Source of the DNA: Actinomycetospora soli
GTDB taxonomy: Bacteria > Actinomycetota > Actinomycetes > Mycobacteriales > Pseudonocardiaceae
DNA: 64,000 nucleotides
Assembly: GCF_021026295.1 (NCBI RefSeq)
Contig: NZ_JAJNDA010000007.1
Location: 124,001 to 188,000 of the forward strand
Direction of reading: 5' to 3'
Shown here: piece by piece, positions 48,425 through 57,511 of the stretch
Position numbering within the stretch: position 1 is the stretch's first letter
Layout: each line of letters opens with the position of its first letter
The notes under the pieces: model-generated
Told to the model about the DNA's origin: nothing
The model's input: the letters and a program-made list of their open reading frames with translations, nothing else
Databases searched by the model: none
Translations under genes and position numbers: made by a program

Positions 48425-49978
48425 TCAACCCCCCAGCAGGAGGACCACCCCCGTGGCGAGCGCGGCCACGACGAGCAGGACCACGAGCACGAGCAGCACC
48501 GTGCGGCGGCGTCGGCCCGGGGTCGCGGCCGGAGCCGCGGGTCCGGGCTGTCCGGGCTGCCCGGGTGGGCCGGACCGGGCAGGGGCACCGGGTGGGAACG
48601 GACCGGGAGGACGGCCCGGCCCGGGCGGCCGGGGGCCGGGCGGGCCGGGGCGGAACGGTCCGGTGGGCGGGCCCGGGCGCCCGGGGCCGGTGGGCGTCGG
48701 TCCGGGCGTCAGCCCGGGGAGCGGTCCGGGGAACGGCCCGGTGTGCGTCCCGGGCGGATGTCCGGGCGCGCGGACCGGGCCCGTGCCCGTGCCCGCGGGC
48801 GGCCGGGGACGGGTCGGGGCGCCGGGCGTGGCCCGGACGGTCGTCGTCCGCGCGTCCTCCGCGGCCGGACGCAGCGGGGTGAGCGTGGTGCGTCCGTCCT
48901 CGCCGCCGGCCGCCGCGGCGGGGACCCCGGCGGCGGGTGGGGCCGCGCCGAGCCGGACGGCACCGAGGGCGACGACGTGGTCGGGCCGGGCCTCGACCAC
49001 CACGGGCGCGGTCATCGCGGTCCGGACCGATCGGACGAGCAGCGGCACGCGTGCCGACCCGCCGACCAGCACCACGGCGACCGGAGCGGCGTCGCCGCCG
49101 GCGGCCTCGACGGCCTGCCGCAGCGTCGCGACCGCCCGCTCCACCACCGGCGCGATCCGCTCCTCGAACGCGGCGCGACGTACCGGCACGTCGACGTGTC
49201 GGCCGGGCAGGAGCAGGGGCACCGCGACCTCGTCGTCGACCGAGAGGGCCTCCTTCGCCGCCGCGCAGTCGGCGCGGAAGCGGGCGAGGGTCGGGCCCGA
49301 CGACGGGTCCTCCGGGTCGAGATCGGCGAGCAGGCCCCCGGCCGTCTCGTCGACCAGCGCGGCGAGGGCCTCGTCCAGGTCGTCGCCGCCGAGCCGCTCG
49401 ACGGCGACGGGGACGCCGCGCACCGCGCCGTCGGCGACGACGGCCGCCTCGCACGAGGTGCCCCCCAGGTCGAGTACCGCCACCGGCCCGGGCGGGAGTC
49501 CGCGGACGGCGTCGACCTGGCGGACCGCGGCCTCGGGGTCGGTCACGGTGTGGACGGCCTCGATCCCGGCGGCCGCCGCGACGTCCTCGACGAGCCCGCG
49601 GCGGTAGGGCCCCCACGACGCGGGGTGGGTGAGCACGACCCGGTCGGGCCGCCCGCCGCGGGCGGCGACGGCCCGGTCGACGGCGCCGCGCAGCACGGCG
49701 GCCAGCAGGTCCGTCGGCGAGGCGCCCTCCCCGCCGAGCAGGACCGGCGTCGGGTCCCCGAGGCGGCGGCGGACCGCGCGGGCGACCCGGTCCGGGTCGG
49801 CCACGGCGCGCCGCAACGCCGCGTCGCCCGTGACGAGTGCGCCGTCGGGGCGGCGGGCGACCACGGCCGGGGCGAGCAGCGCGGCGTCGCCGAGGGCCAC
49901 CGCGTCCGCCCGGTCGGCGTCCCCGGCGGCGGCCGCGACCGTCGTCGTCCCGAGGTCGACACCCAGGACGTAGAACAC
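48425..49978 (-). CDS. Membrane-anchored Hsp70-like protein
   Basis: This encodes 517 residues from a GTG at 49978 behind GGGGAGGGG. Residues 1-about 345 form an actin/Hsp70-type ATPase: VLGVDLGTTTVAAAA (phosphate 1), VAVLDLGGTSCEAAVV (phosphate 2), and VAVVLVGGSARVPLLVRSV (adenosine). The peptide-binding domain of DnaK is missing. In its place are about 145 residues of Pro/Gly-rich linker and a C-terminal membrane helix (TVLLVLVVLLVVAALATGVVLLLGG). It may be a membrane scaffold or wall-synthesis factor. It is divergent from the kinase-regulator genes. Confidence 0.85.
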   Translation of the reverse strand: MFYVLGVDLGTTTVAAAAGDADRADAVALGDAALLAPAVVARRPDGALVTGDAALRRAVADPDRVARAVRRRLGDPTPVLLGGEGASPTDLLAAVLRGAVDRAVAARGGRPDRVVLTHPASWGPYRRGLVEDVAAAAGIEAVHTVTDPEAAVRQVDAVRGLPPGPVAVLDLGGTSCEAAVVADGAVRGVPVAVERLGGDDLDEALAALVDETAGGLLADLDPEDPSSGPTLARFRADCAAAKEALSVDDEVAVPLLLPGRHVDVPVRRAAFEERIAPVVERAVATLRQAVEAAGGDAAPVAVVLVGGSARVPLLVRSVRTAMTAPVVVEARPDHVVALGAVRLGAAPPAAGVPAAAAGGEDGRTTLTPLRPAAEDARTTTVRATPGAPTRPRPPAGTGTGPVRAPGHPPGTHTGPFPGPLPGLTPGPTPTGPGRPGPPTGPFRPGPPGPRPPGPGRPPGPFPPGAPARSGPPGQPGQPGPAAPAATPGRRRRTVLLVLVVLLVVAALATGVVLLLGG

Positions 49979-50172
49979 GACCCCTCCCCGCTGGCCACCG
50001 ACTCGGGCACGGATCGTAACCAGGGATGGTGCGGACGGGCGAGTGTTTCGGGCACGATGCGCGGATGCGCCACGCATGGTCACGCGCCGGCCGCGTCAAG
50101 GGGGTCAGCCCTCCGAGCTACGGGGATCCGCCCCCTGCCGCGGTCCACCGCTTGCGCCCCAGACTCGCGACC

Positions 50173-50721
50173 ATGACGACGGCGGACGGCCCCACCCGCC
50201 GTCGGGACGTGCGGCGGGAGCACTGGACACGCCGCCGGCAGCTCGAGCGACGCCTCCACGACGGCGCGGCGGTGCGCATCTCCTCCCTCGCCCTGCGCCT
50301 GGGGGTGCTCGACGCCCCGCGCGAGCAGATCGAGGCGCTGCAGGACGAGGTGGCCGCGGCCCTCGACGAGCTGCGCGCCGTGGCCGCCGGGATCTACCCG
50401 CCCCTGCTGCACGAGGCCGGGCTCGGACCGGCCCTGGCCGAGCGCGCCCGGGCCACCGGCGTCGACGTGGCGCTCGACGTCGCCGACGACCGCTGCGGCC
50501 CGGCCGCCGAGGGCGCCGCGTACTTCGCGCTCGTCGAGGTCCTCGCCGCCGCCCGCGGCCCGCTGGCCGTCACCGTCCGCCGGGACGGCGCCACCCTCGT
50601 CGTCGCGGTCGCGGGCGCCGACCCGGGGCTGGCCGCCGTGCTCGCCGACGAGGCCGGCCCGCTCGGCGGGGACGTCGCGGTCACGGCGGCGGAGATCGTC
50701 GGGAGGTTCCCGTGCGGGTAG
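50173..50721 (+). CDS. Histidine-kinase-like protein with degenerate ATPase
   Basis: This encodes 182 residues, no membrane segment. An H-box of HisKA_3 type is present (RRQLERRLHDGAAVRISSLALRLG, H29), followed by RAVAAGIYPPLLHEAGLGPALAERA. The ATPase half is eroded: the Asn box reads VEVLAAARGPLAV and no G1/G2 glycine box is visible. It could receive or pass phosphate through H29 but probably cannot bind ATP. It overlaps the response regulator by 10 bp. The 194-bp gap 49979-50172 is the divergent promoter region. Confidence 0.75.
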   Translation: MTTADGPTRRRDVRREHWTRRRQLERRLHDGAAVRISSLALRLGVLDAPREQIEALQDEVAAALDELRAVAAGIYPPLLHEAGLGPALAERARATGVDVALDVADDRCGPAAEGAAYFALVEVLAAARGPLAVTVRRDGATLVVAVAGADPGLAAVLADEAGPLGGDVAVTAAEIVGRFPCG

Positions 50722-51380
50722 CGCTGGCCGAGGACGGAGCCCTGTTCCGGCAGGGCCTGGTCATGCTGCTGGAGGCGGCCGGGCACGAGGTCGTCGCCGT
50801 CGAGCCCGGGGGCGACGAGCTGCTCCGCGCACTCGCGGGCCGCCCCGTCGACGTGGCGGTGCTCGACATCCGCATGCCCCCCGAGCCCGACGGCGGGCTC
50901 GTCACCGCCGAGCGGCTCCGCGCGAGCCACCCGGACACCGGCCTGCTGTTCCTCTCGCACTACGCCGAGTCGCACTACCTCGTGCGCATCCTGGAGATCG
51001 GCACCGAGCGGATCGGCTACCGGCTCAAGGAGAAGGTCGGCAGCGTCGACGTCCTGTCCGACACGCTGACCCGCATCGCCGAGGGCGAGATCGTCATCGA
51101 GCCGGTGCTGGCCCGACGGCTCGTCGAGAAGCCCCGCACCGACCGCGCGAACGTCGTGGCGGCGCTCTCCGAGCGGGAGCGCGACGTGGTCCGGCTGATG
51201 GCCGAGGGGCGCTCCAACGGCGCCATCGCCGGGGAGCTCTTCGTCAGCGGCAAGGCCGTGGAGAAGCACATCGCGAGCATCTTCGACAAGTTCGGGCTGC
51301 ACGCCGACGCGACCGAGAGCAACCGGCGGGTGCTGGCGGTGCTCACCTACCTGCGGTCGCAGCAGGGCGAGCGGTCGTGA
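50712..51380 (+). CDS. NarL/LuxR-type response regulator
   Basis: This encodes 222 residues from a GTG. The receiver domain (1-about 125) keeps the acidic pair in LAEDGALFRQGL, the phosphoacceptor Asp in DVAVLDIRMPP, and the Lys in GYRLKEKVG. The HTH domain follows (LSERERDVVRLMAEGRSNGAIAGELFVSGKAVEKHIASIFDKFGL). Unlike its neighbours it looks fully functional. It is flanked by three kinase-like genes in one overlapping operon, the likely phosphodonor being the large kinase at 52627. Confidence 0.92.
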   Translation: MRVALAEDGALFRQGLVMLLEAAGHEVVAVEPGGDELLRALAGRPVDVAVLDIRMPPEPDGGLVTAERLRASHPDTGLLFLSHYAESHYLVRILEIGTERIGYRLKEKVGSVDVLSDTLTRIAEGEIVIEPVLARRLVEKPRTDRANVVAALSERERDVVRLMAEGRSNGAIAGELFVSGKAVEKHIASIFDKFGLHADATESNRRVLAVLTYLRSQQGERS

Positions 51381-52630
51381 CGCCGGGCGCGCTGCGCGCC
51401 CTCGCCGTCGCCGGGGTCGTCGCGATCTGCCTGCTGCTCGCGGTGGTGGCCGGGGAGCTCGCGCTCGGCCCGGCGGGTCCGGTGCTCGCGCCGTTCGCCG
51501 GGGTCGCGCTCGCGGCCGTCGTCCTCGCCGCCACCGGTCTCGCCGGACCGGGCACGGGTCGGTCGTCCGACGTCGGACGGTCGGCGGTGCTCGCCGCGGC
51601 GACCGGGGACGTCGGGTCGCTCCCGGCGCTCGCCCGGGTGCTCGGGGAGGGCACCCGCGCCCTCCACGCCGACGTCTGGCTGGCGGGCGTCGACGGCCTC
51701 GTCGGGCGGACCGGCGAGCGGGTCGGGGACCTCGCGACGCTGCTCGCGCGCCCCGACGTCGACCACGCCCACCCCGTCCTCGACCGGCCGACGGGGGCGA
51801 CGGGACCGGAGCTGCGCGCGGTGCTCACCGTCGGGAAGCCGGGCCGTCCGGTGACGGCGGCCGACCGGGCGCTGGTGGCCGACGTCGCCGACGCCACCAC
51901 CCTGCTCGTCCGCGGCCTGGCCCGCGGCGAGGAGCTCCGCGGCCGGGTCGCCCGGGTCGCCGAGCTCGCCCGCCAGACCGAGGAGTCCCGGCGCCGGCTG
52001 GGCCACGCGCGGGAGGCGGAGCGGCGGCGGCTCGCGGCCGAGCTGGCGGAGGCCACCGGCGGGCGGCTCGCCGCGCTGCGGCGCGCCGTCGACGATGCCG
52101 GGGAGGTGCTCGACGACGGCCTGGCCCCGGACGCCGACGACGCCGACCGCGACGAGGCCGCCGGCCTGGCCCGCCACCACCTGGACGCCGCCCGGTCCCG
52201 GCTCGAGGAGCTGCTCGACCGCTTCCGCGTCATCGCTCGCGGGGTGCACCCGGCGGTGCTGCGTGACGAGGGCCTGCGCGCCGCGCTGGAGGAGGTGGTG
52301 GCCGACCTCCCGCGCCCGGTCCACCTCGCCGGCCGCTGGCCCGACCGGTTGCCGTGGGAGGTGGAGTCCGGGCTGTACTACGCCGCCGTCGCGGTGCTCG
52401 CCGCCGTGCCCGGGGACGCCCCGCTCGAGGTGACGCTGGGCCGGGCGGGCGACCGTGCGACCGTCGAGGTCACGTTCCCGCCGGGGGAGGGCGCGCCGGA
52501 GCCCGCGAGGGTGGCCGCCGGGCTCGCCGCAGAGGCCGACCGGCTCGTGGCGCTCGGCGGGGCGCTCGACGTCGACGCCGGCGGCCTGCGCGCCCGGCTC
52601 CCGGTCGAGCTGGCGCCGGAGGCCCGGTGA
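51377..52630 (+). CDS. Membrane sensor kinase-like protein lacking the phosphoacceptor His
   Basis: This encodes 417 residues from a GTG. Two N-terminal membrane helices (about 8-58) are followed by a GAF-like segment (DVWLAGVDGLVGRTGERVGDLATLLARPD). A HisKA_3-like helix reads AREAERRRLAAELAEATGGRLAAL. At the position of the usual HD pair (ERRRLAAELHDG) the sequence has A224-E. The ATPase region lacks a recognisable Asn box (YYAAVAVLAAVPGDAP). It is probably a signalling pseudokinase that pairs with the complete kinase next to it. It overlaps genes on both sides by 4 bp. Confidence 0.75.
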   Translation: MTPGALRALAVAGVVAICLLLAVVAGELALGPAGPVLAPFAGVALAAVVLAATGLAGPGTGRSSDVGRSAVLAAATGDVGSLPALARVLGEGTRALHADVWLAGVDGLVGRTGERVGDLATLLARPDVDHAHPVLDRPTGATGPELRAVLTVGKPGRPVTAADRALVADVADATTLLVRGLARGEELRGRVARVAELARQTEESRRRLGHAREAERRRLAAELAEATGGRLAALRRAVDDAGEVLDDGLAPDADDADRDEAAGLARHHLDAARSRLEELLDRFRVIARGVHPAVLRDEGLRAALEEVVADLPRPVHLAGRWPDRLPWEVESGLYYAAVAVLAAVPGDAPLEVTLGRAGDRATVEVTFPPGEGAPEPARVAAGLAAEADRLVALGGALDVDAGGLRARLPVELAPEAR

Positions 52631-55600
52631 GCACGGCCGCGCCGGTCCGCCGGTCGCCGGCGCGGGTGGCGTACTGGATCGTGTTCGGCGTCGTCACGGC
52701 CATGACGCTGGTGTGGCTGGCCGTGGGTGCGCTCGTCGCGGTGTCGGGCGCGACCGGTCCGGGCGCGTTGAACGAGCCCCCGGGGCAGGCGGTCGTCGAC
52801 TACCTCGCGAGCGGGGTGGCGCTCGTCGTCGCCGGGGTCCTGCTGCGCTTCGGCGGCACCGCGTGGCCGACCCGGCTGCTCGCCCTCGCGATGGTGGGCA
52901 CGGCGGGCGCGTTCAACCTGCAGGCGCACGCCGCCACCTCCGCGGTCCGCGCGGTGACCGGGGTGGAGATCGGGGAGCTGCACCAGGTGCTGCTCCACGG
53001 CATCGCGGGGGCAGCGTACGCCGGCGCGCTGCTGACCGTCGTCGACGGGCCCGCAGGGCGACGGTCCCGGGTGCTGGTGCCGGTGGTGGCCGCCGTGCTC
53101 TTCCTCGCGGGGCTCGGGACGGCCCTGCTCCCGCACACCGTGAGCTGTGTCGTGTTCTTCGGGTTCGGGGTGCCGCTGCTCGGGCTCGCCGCGGTGGGGC
53201 CCGCCGTGCGCCGCGGCCCGGACCCGGAGGCCCGCGCCCGGGCCCGGCTGCTCACGAGCGTGCTGGTCGCCGCGCTCGGCGCCGCCCTCGTGCTCGCGGT
53301 GCTGACGCTCGTGCTCGCCCTGCTCGACCGGCCGGGGCTGACGATCGACGACCCCACCGCCCGGCACGGCGGACCGGGCGCCGGTCTGCCGCTCGCCCTG
53401 CTGTTCTGGTTCGCGCGGCTCACCGCGGCCGTGGTCGCGCTCGCGGTGCTGGCGGCCCGGCGGGCCCGCTCGGCGGAGCGGCTGCTGCACCGCGGTCTCG
53501 CGGGCCTGCTCACGGTCGTCGCGCTCGGCGGGCTCGCCGTGCTGCTCGCGACCCTGGTGTCCGCGGGGCTGGGCCGGGCGACCGGCGGGACGGTCACCGG
53601 CTGGGTGGTGGCCACCGCCGCCGTCGCGGCGTCGTGGCTGCCCGCCGCCCGGGCGGCCGACCGGCTCGCCGAGCGCCTCCTCTACGGCGACCGGGCCACC
53701 CCGGCCGGGGTCCTCGCGCGCCTCGGTGCCTCCACCCGCGGCGACGCGCCGCTCGACGCGGTGCCCGAGGCCGTGGGACGGGCCCTCGGCGCCCGGGCGG
53801 TGCGGTTGACGGTGCAGCGCGACGGCCTGCGCGACCGGGTGCTGACCTGGCGGGAACCCGGCGCCGGCGACGAGGAGGTCCGGTTCGGCGTCCACCACGG
53901 CGGCCGCGAGGTCGGCGCGCTCGCCGTCGACGCCGAGGCCCTCGCCGGGGGCGGGGACCGCACGCGGCTCGTGGCCGAGGTCGCCGACGGCCTCGGCGGG
54001 GTCCTCGCGGCGCACCGGCTGGAGATCGAGCTCGAGCGCCAGCTCCGCGCCGGGGTCGCGCACGCCGAGCGGATCGCGGCGGCCCGGCGGCGGCTCGTCG
54101 CCGAGACCGACGCCGAGCGGCGCGGCCTCGAGCGCGACCTCCACGACGGTGCCCAGCACCACCTGGTCTCGCTGCGGCTCACCCTCGGCCTGGTGGAGCA
54201 CCTCGTCGGCGCGGGCCGGCTCGCCGAGGCCCGGACCCGCCTCGACGTGCTCGTCGACCAGCTCGACACCGCCGCGGCGGTGCTCGACGAGACCGCGAGC
54301 GGCGTCTCCTCGGCGGCGGTGGCCCGGCTCGGCCTCGTCGCCGCCCTCGAGGCCGACCTCGCGGGCGATCCCGCGGTCACCCTCGCCGCCGACGGCGTCG
54401 GCCGGTACGACCCGGAGGTGGAGGAGGCCGCGTACTTCGTCTGCCTGGAGGCGGTGAACAACGCCCGCAAGCACGCGGGCGGCGCGCTGGTGCGCGTCCG
54501 GCTCACCGGGCGGCCCGAGGTCCTGCGCCTCGAGGTCGCCGACGAGGGCCCGGGGTTCACCGTGCGCCACGACGGCCCGGGCCGGGGCCTGCGCAACCTC
54601 GACGCCCGCCTGACCCGGGTCGGCGGGCACGTCTCCGTCGCCTCGGCACCGGGGGAGGGGACGACGGTCCGCGCCGAGCTCCCCGTGCGCACCGCGGACG
54701 AGCCGGAGGCCCCCGCCGCCGCCCGGACCGGCCTGGTGGCGGCGCTGGTCGACGGGACCGGCCCGGGGGAGCGGGACGCCGCCCGGGAGCGGGTCGCGGC
54801 CGGGGCCCGGGCCCTCGTCGCCTCGGTCGCCCCGCCGCGTGCGGCGGGTCCCGCTGAGGTCGCCGACACCCGACTGCTCGCCGTGGTGCCCGGCCTCGCC
54901 GCGGGCCCCCGCACCTCCGGCGCCGCCGTCGGGCCCCCGCTGCCCGACGCCGGGTCGGGACTCTTCGACGCCACCCAGACCCTCCTGCGCCGGGCCGTCG
55001 AGCAGGTCCCGGTCGGCGACCCCGCCGCGGGTGCCGTGGCCGACCTCGCGGCCGCGGCCGTCGCCCCGTGGCGGTACGGCGTCACCGGGCCGACCCCGGC
55101 GGACGCCGCCGCCGTCGCGGCCGCGGTCGCCGGGGTCGTCGAGCGCCCCGCCGTCGTCGTGGACCTCGCCGCCCGGGCCGCCCTCGGCCCGCTGACCGCC
55201 GACGAGCTCGTCGACGCCCTGGTGCTGCTCGCCGAGGACGACACGGGGACGCGGGTGCCGGACTGGCTGGCCGACGTCCCGTCGGTCGCGGCCCGGGTCG
55301 TGCCCGCGGTGTCGGTGTCGGTCGAGGACCCGCTCACCGGCGTCGTCCGGGTGGCCCTGCCGGGGCCGGGCGCGCTCGGGGGCCGCAACGTGGGCCGGCT
55401 CGCGACGGTGCTCGTGGCCCGCTGCCGACCGCGGGCGGCGCGCCGCCGGGCGGCGACGGCCCTCGACGCGGCCGACCGGCTCGTCGCGGCGGCGCCCGGC
55501 CGCCCGTGGACCCGGTGGCTCGCCGTCGAGCTCGACCGGGTGCGGTCGGCCGGCGCCCGCGAGCTCGCCGAGGCCGCGCTCGCCGACGCCCTCGACACCG

Positions 55601-55851
55601 GCCGGGTCGTGCTGCCGGCGGGACGGCGGGACGCGGCGGTCCGCCTGCTCGCCGGCGGCGACCCCGCGCTGCGGCTCGGGGCGGATGCCGGCACCGACCC
55701 GGTCGAGCTCGCCCGGCTGGCCCGCGAGCAGCGGGCGGCGTGGGCGCGGCTCGCCGGGCACCCCGGGACCGGTCGCGACGTGCGCGAGGCCGCCACGGTG
55801 CTCGCGGCCTCGTGCGAGGGGGTGCTGGGGACCCTCGCCGACGGCGGCTAG
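52627..55851 (+). CDS. Large membrane sensor histidine kinase with C-terminal extension
   Basis: This encodes 1074 residues from a GTG. About 8 membrane helices span residues 15-345. A GAF-like region follows (about 370-470). The phosphoacceptor is H506 in GLERDLHDGAQHHLVSLRL. The ATPase Asn box is EAVNNARKHAGGALV (N611/N612), with VADEGPGF and GPGRGLRNLDARL as glycine boxes. After the ATPase ends at about 690, roughly 380 residues of Ala/Arg-rich sequence continue, with no recognised domain. This is the only complete kinase in the operon and the likely partner of the response regulator. Confidence 0.88.
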   Translation: MSTAAPVRRSPARVAYWIVFGVVTAMTLVWLAVGALVAVSGATGPGALNEPPGQAVVDYLASGVALVVAGVLLRFGGTAWPTRLLALAMVGTAGAFNLQAHAATSAVRAVTGVEIGELHQVLLHGIAGAAYAGALLTVVDGPAGRRSRVLVPVVAAVLFLAGLGTALLPHTVSCVVFFGFGVPLLGLAAVGPAVRRGPDPEARARARLLTSVLVAALGAALVLAVLTLVLALLDRPGLTIDDPTARHGGPGAGLPLALLFWFARLTAAVVALAVLAARRARSAERLLHRGLAGLLTVVALGGLAVLLATLVSAGLGRATGGTVTGWVVATAAVAASWLPAARAADRLAERLLYGDRATPAGVLARLGASTRGDAPLDAVPEAVGRALGARAVRLTVQRDGLRDRVLTWREPGAGDEEVRFGVHHGGREVGALAVDAEALAGGGDRTRLVAEVADGLGGVLAAHRLEIELERQLRAGVAHAERIAAARRRLVAETDAERRGLERDLHDGAQHHLVSLRLTLGLVEHLVGAGRLAEARTRLDVLVDQLDTAAAVLDETASGVSSAAVARLGLVAALEADLAGDPAVTLAADGVGRYDPEVEEAAYFVCLEAVNNARKHAGGALVRVRLTGRPEVLRLEVADEGPGFTVRHDGPGRGLRNLDARLTRVGGHVSVASAPGEGTTVRAELPVRTADEPEAPAAARTGLVAALVDGTGPGERDAARERVAAGARALVASVAPPRAAGPAEVADTRLLAVVPGLAAGPRTSGAAVGPPLPDAGSGLFDATQTLLRRAVEQVPVGDPAAGAVADLAAAAVAPWRYGVTGPTPADAAAVAAAVAGVVERPAVVVDLAARAALGPLTADELVDALVLLAEDDTGTRVPDWLADVPSVAARVVPAVSVSVEDPLTGVVRVALPGPGALGGRNVGRLATVLVARCRPRAARRRAATALDAADRLVAAAPGRPWTRWLAVELDRVRSAGARELAEAALADALDTGRVVLPAGRRDAAVRLLAGGDPALRLGADAGTDPVELARLAREQRAAWARLAGHPGTGRDVREAATVLAASCEGVLGTLADGG

Positions 55852-56603
55852 TTCGTCCGGTCCGCGAGCTCGGCGCGCCACTCGGCGGTGCGGGGCCGGT
55901 AGGCGGCCGCGCACACCACCGAGCGCTCGTCGAGCATCCGCTCGAAGGCGGGCACGGTGTCCGCGACCTCGTGCGGCACGCAGTGCGTGGAGAGCTCGAC
56001 CCGCTCCCGCCCGCTCGGGAAGCGGAAGTGCTCCAGGTCGGCGCGGCGCAGTCCCCAGCGCGAGGCGGCGACCTTGACGCGGCTGACCACGAGCGGACCG
56101 TGCACCCGCAGGTCGCGCAGGCACCGCTCGTCGACGGCTCCCTCCCCGCCCCGGCAGGCCCACGCCCGCTGCGCAGGGGAGAGCAGGTCGGCGCCCGCCC
56201 CCGCCCCCTCGATCACCCGGGTGGCGACCCGCGGGTCGACCTCGCTGCGCACCTCGACGTCGAGCCACAGGCCCCCGGGCACGACGTCGAGCTCCACCCG
56301 GCCCCCGCGCGGCGTGCCGCAGCGCGCCGACGAGCCCGCCCGGCGGGCGGACACGGCCAGGTCGTAGCGGCCGCGGGCGCGGCGGCGCAGCCGCACCTCG
56401 ATCCCGACGCGCAGCAGGTCGAGCGCCGGGGTGTCGACGAGGTAGCTGCGCCGGGTGCTCCACGTGGGCGCGGCGCGCCCGGTGAGCACCTCGGCCACGG
56501 GGCCGGCCGGGCCGGCGAGGAGCGTCTTCAGCTCGACCGAGTCGGCGAGGCCGTGCTCGGCCGTCAGCCGTGACAGTGCTTCGGGCATCCCGAACCTGGG
56601 CAC
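55848..56603 (-). CDS. CYTH-like fold protein
   Basis: This encodes 251 residues. SVELKTLLAG near the start, RRSYLVDTPALDLLRVGIEVRLRRRARGRYDLAVSARR and VELDVVPGGLWLDVEVRSEV follow the strand pattern of CYTH/triphosphate tunnel proteins (YFDTPDL.L...G..LR.R). The opening ExExK motif is only partly kept. CYTH proteins act on polyphosphate, thiamine triphosphate or form cAMP; the activity here is unknown. Its end overlaps the large kinase by 4 bp in convergent orientation. Confidence 0.6.
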   Translation of the reverse strand: MPRFGMPEALSRLTAEHGLADSVELKTLLAGPAGPVAEVLTGRAAPTWSTRRSYLVDTPALDLLRVGIEVRLRRRARGRYDLAVSARRAGSSARCGTPRGGRVELDVVPGGLWLDVEVRSEVDPRVATRVIEGAGAGADLLSPAQRAWACRGGEGAVDERCLRDLRVHGPLVVSRVKVAASRWGLRRADLEHFRFPSGRERVELSTHCVPHEVADTVPAFERMLDERSVVCAAAYRPRTAEWRAELADRTN

Positions 56604-57027
56604 CGCGGCCCTCCCGACGGCAGGGGTGTCGACGGTCCGCGTCGATCCGTCGCGGGTGACTCTAGGGCCTGTCCGCGGCGGCGATAAGAGGCTCGCCGTG
56701 ATCGAGATCCGACGCGCCGTCCACGATCCACTTGCCGTCGACCGGCGCGGTATCTATGGTCGGAAGTGGCTCAGCACACACCGCTCGGCGACTGATCATG
56801 TGCAGTCGTCGCCGTCCGTGGCGTGTCCTGCCGCCCAGCGGCCGACGTCGTCGGCCGAACGGTCGATCAGACCGTGGCGGCATCGTGTGCGCACTTCCCG
56901 GGACCCTGCGCAGGCACACGGCCGGGCGGGCCGTTTCCTCGGCCCGTCCCCCGCTCGACGCCGCCCACCCCGTCGTGCCCCACCGGCGCGGGGGATCCAT
57001 GCAGTCGTGACGAGGAGGGGACGGCCG
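56604..57027. other. 424-bp promoter region of the PQQ island
   Basis: No gene is supported here. The sequence is less GC-rich than the surrounding DNA in places (GATAAGAGG, GTATCTATGG). A candidate promoter, TTGCCG (56732-56737) and TATGGT (56755-56760) 17 bp apart, would give a leader of about 260 nt. CGAGGAGGGG at 57011-57020 is the ribosome-binding site for the next gene. Confidence 0.5.
56732..56760 (+). promoter_or_regulatory. Candidate promoter of the PQQ operon
   Basis: TTGCCG-N17-TATGGT, each hexamer 4/6 to consensus. It is the most promoter-like pair I see in the gap, but other starts nearer to 57028 cannot be excluded. Confidence 0.3.
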
Positions 57028-57492
57028 ATGACGGCCACGGCAGACGATCGAGCGGACGAGCTCCACGCTGCGGGACTGGACGGACAGAACCGCACCACGT
57101 TGGGCCGGATGCTCGGCACCGGCAACGTGGGGTACGCCGAGGAGGGCGAGGACGGCGTCATGCGCGCCACCGTCCGCATCCCCGAGGACCAGCTGATCTT
57201 CGACCCGAGCATCATCGTGTTCCCGCACGGCGGGGACATCGAGCTCACGTTGATCAACGACGACAAGAACACCCACTGCGCCCTCCTGCCGCACAACGGT
57301 GACCCCAAGATCATCTGGCTGGTCAACCACTCGAAGGGCACGGCGCGGCTGAACCTCGACGGTCCGGGGGCCTACTGGTACGGCTCCACCACCGGCAACG
57401 ACGAGGGCCGCGGGCTGACCGCCGCCCTGGTCATGGGTGGCGAGGTGCCGGACTCGGCCAAGCTCGACCGTCCGGCGCAGCCCCGTCCCTGA
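57028..57492 (+). CDS. PQQ-associated cupredoxin-like protein (MSMEG_3727 type)
   Basis: This encodes 154 residues, no signal peptide. The IPEDQLIFDPSIIVFPHGGDIELTLINDDKNTHCALLPHN segment and the end loop GPGAYWYGSTTGNDEGRGL match the cupredoxin fold and the family found next to actinobacterial PQQ dehydrogenases. In copper-binding members the end loop is like YWYxCxxPGH.xxGM; here Cys, His and Met are replaced, so a type 1 copper site cannot form at that loop. H83, C84 and H89 remain as possible ligands. It precedes the dehydrogenase by 19 bp and probably works with it. Confidence 0.8.
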   Translation: MTATADDRADELHAAGLDGQNRTTLGRMLGTGNVGYAEEGEDGVMRATVRIPEDQLIFDPSIIVFPHGGDIELTLINDDKNTHCALLPHNGDPKIIWLVNHSKGTARLNLDGPGAYWYGSTTGNDEGRGLTAALVMGGEVPDSAKLDRPAQPRP

Positions 57493-57511
57493 GACCCGAG
57501 AGGAGCACACG

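Noticed and set aside
52378-56463. 1361-codon minus-strand frame over the kinase operon
   Set aside because: Shadow frame opposite well-supported kinase genes.
56662-57510. Minus-strand 282-codon frame opposite the PQQ-associated gene
   Set aside because: Antisense of a gene with strong family motifs and clear RBS; no independent support.
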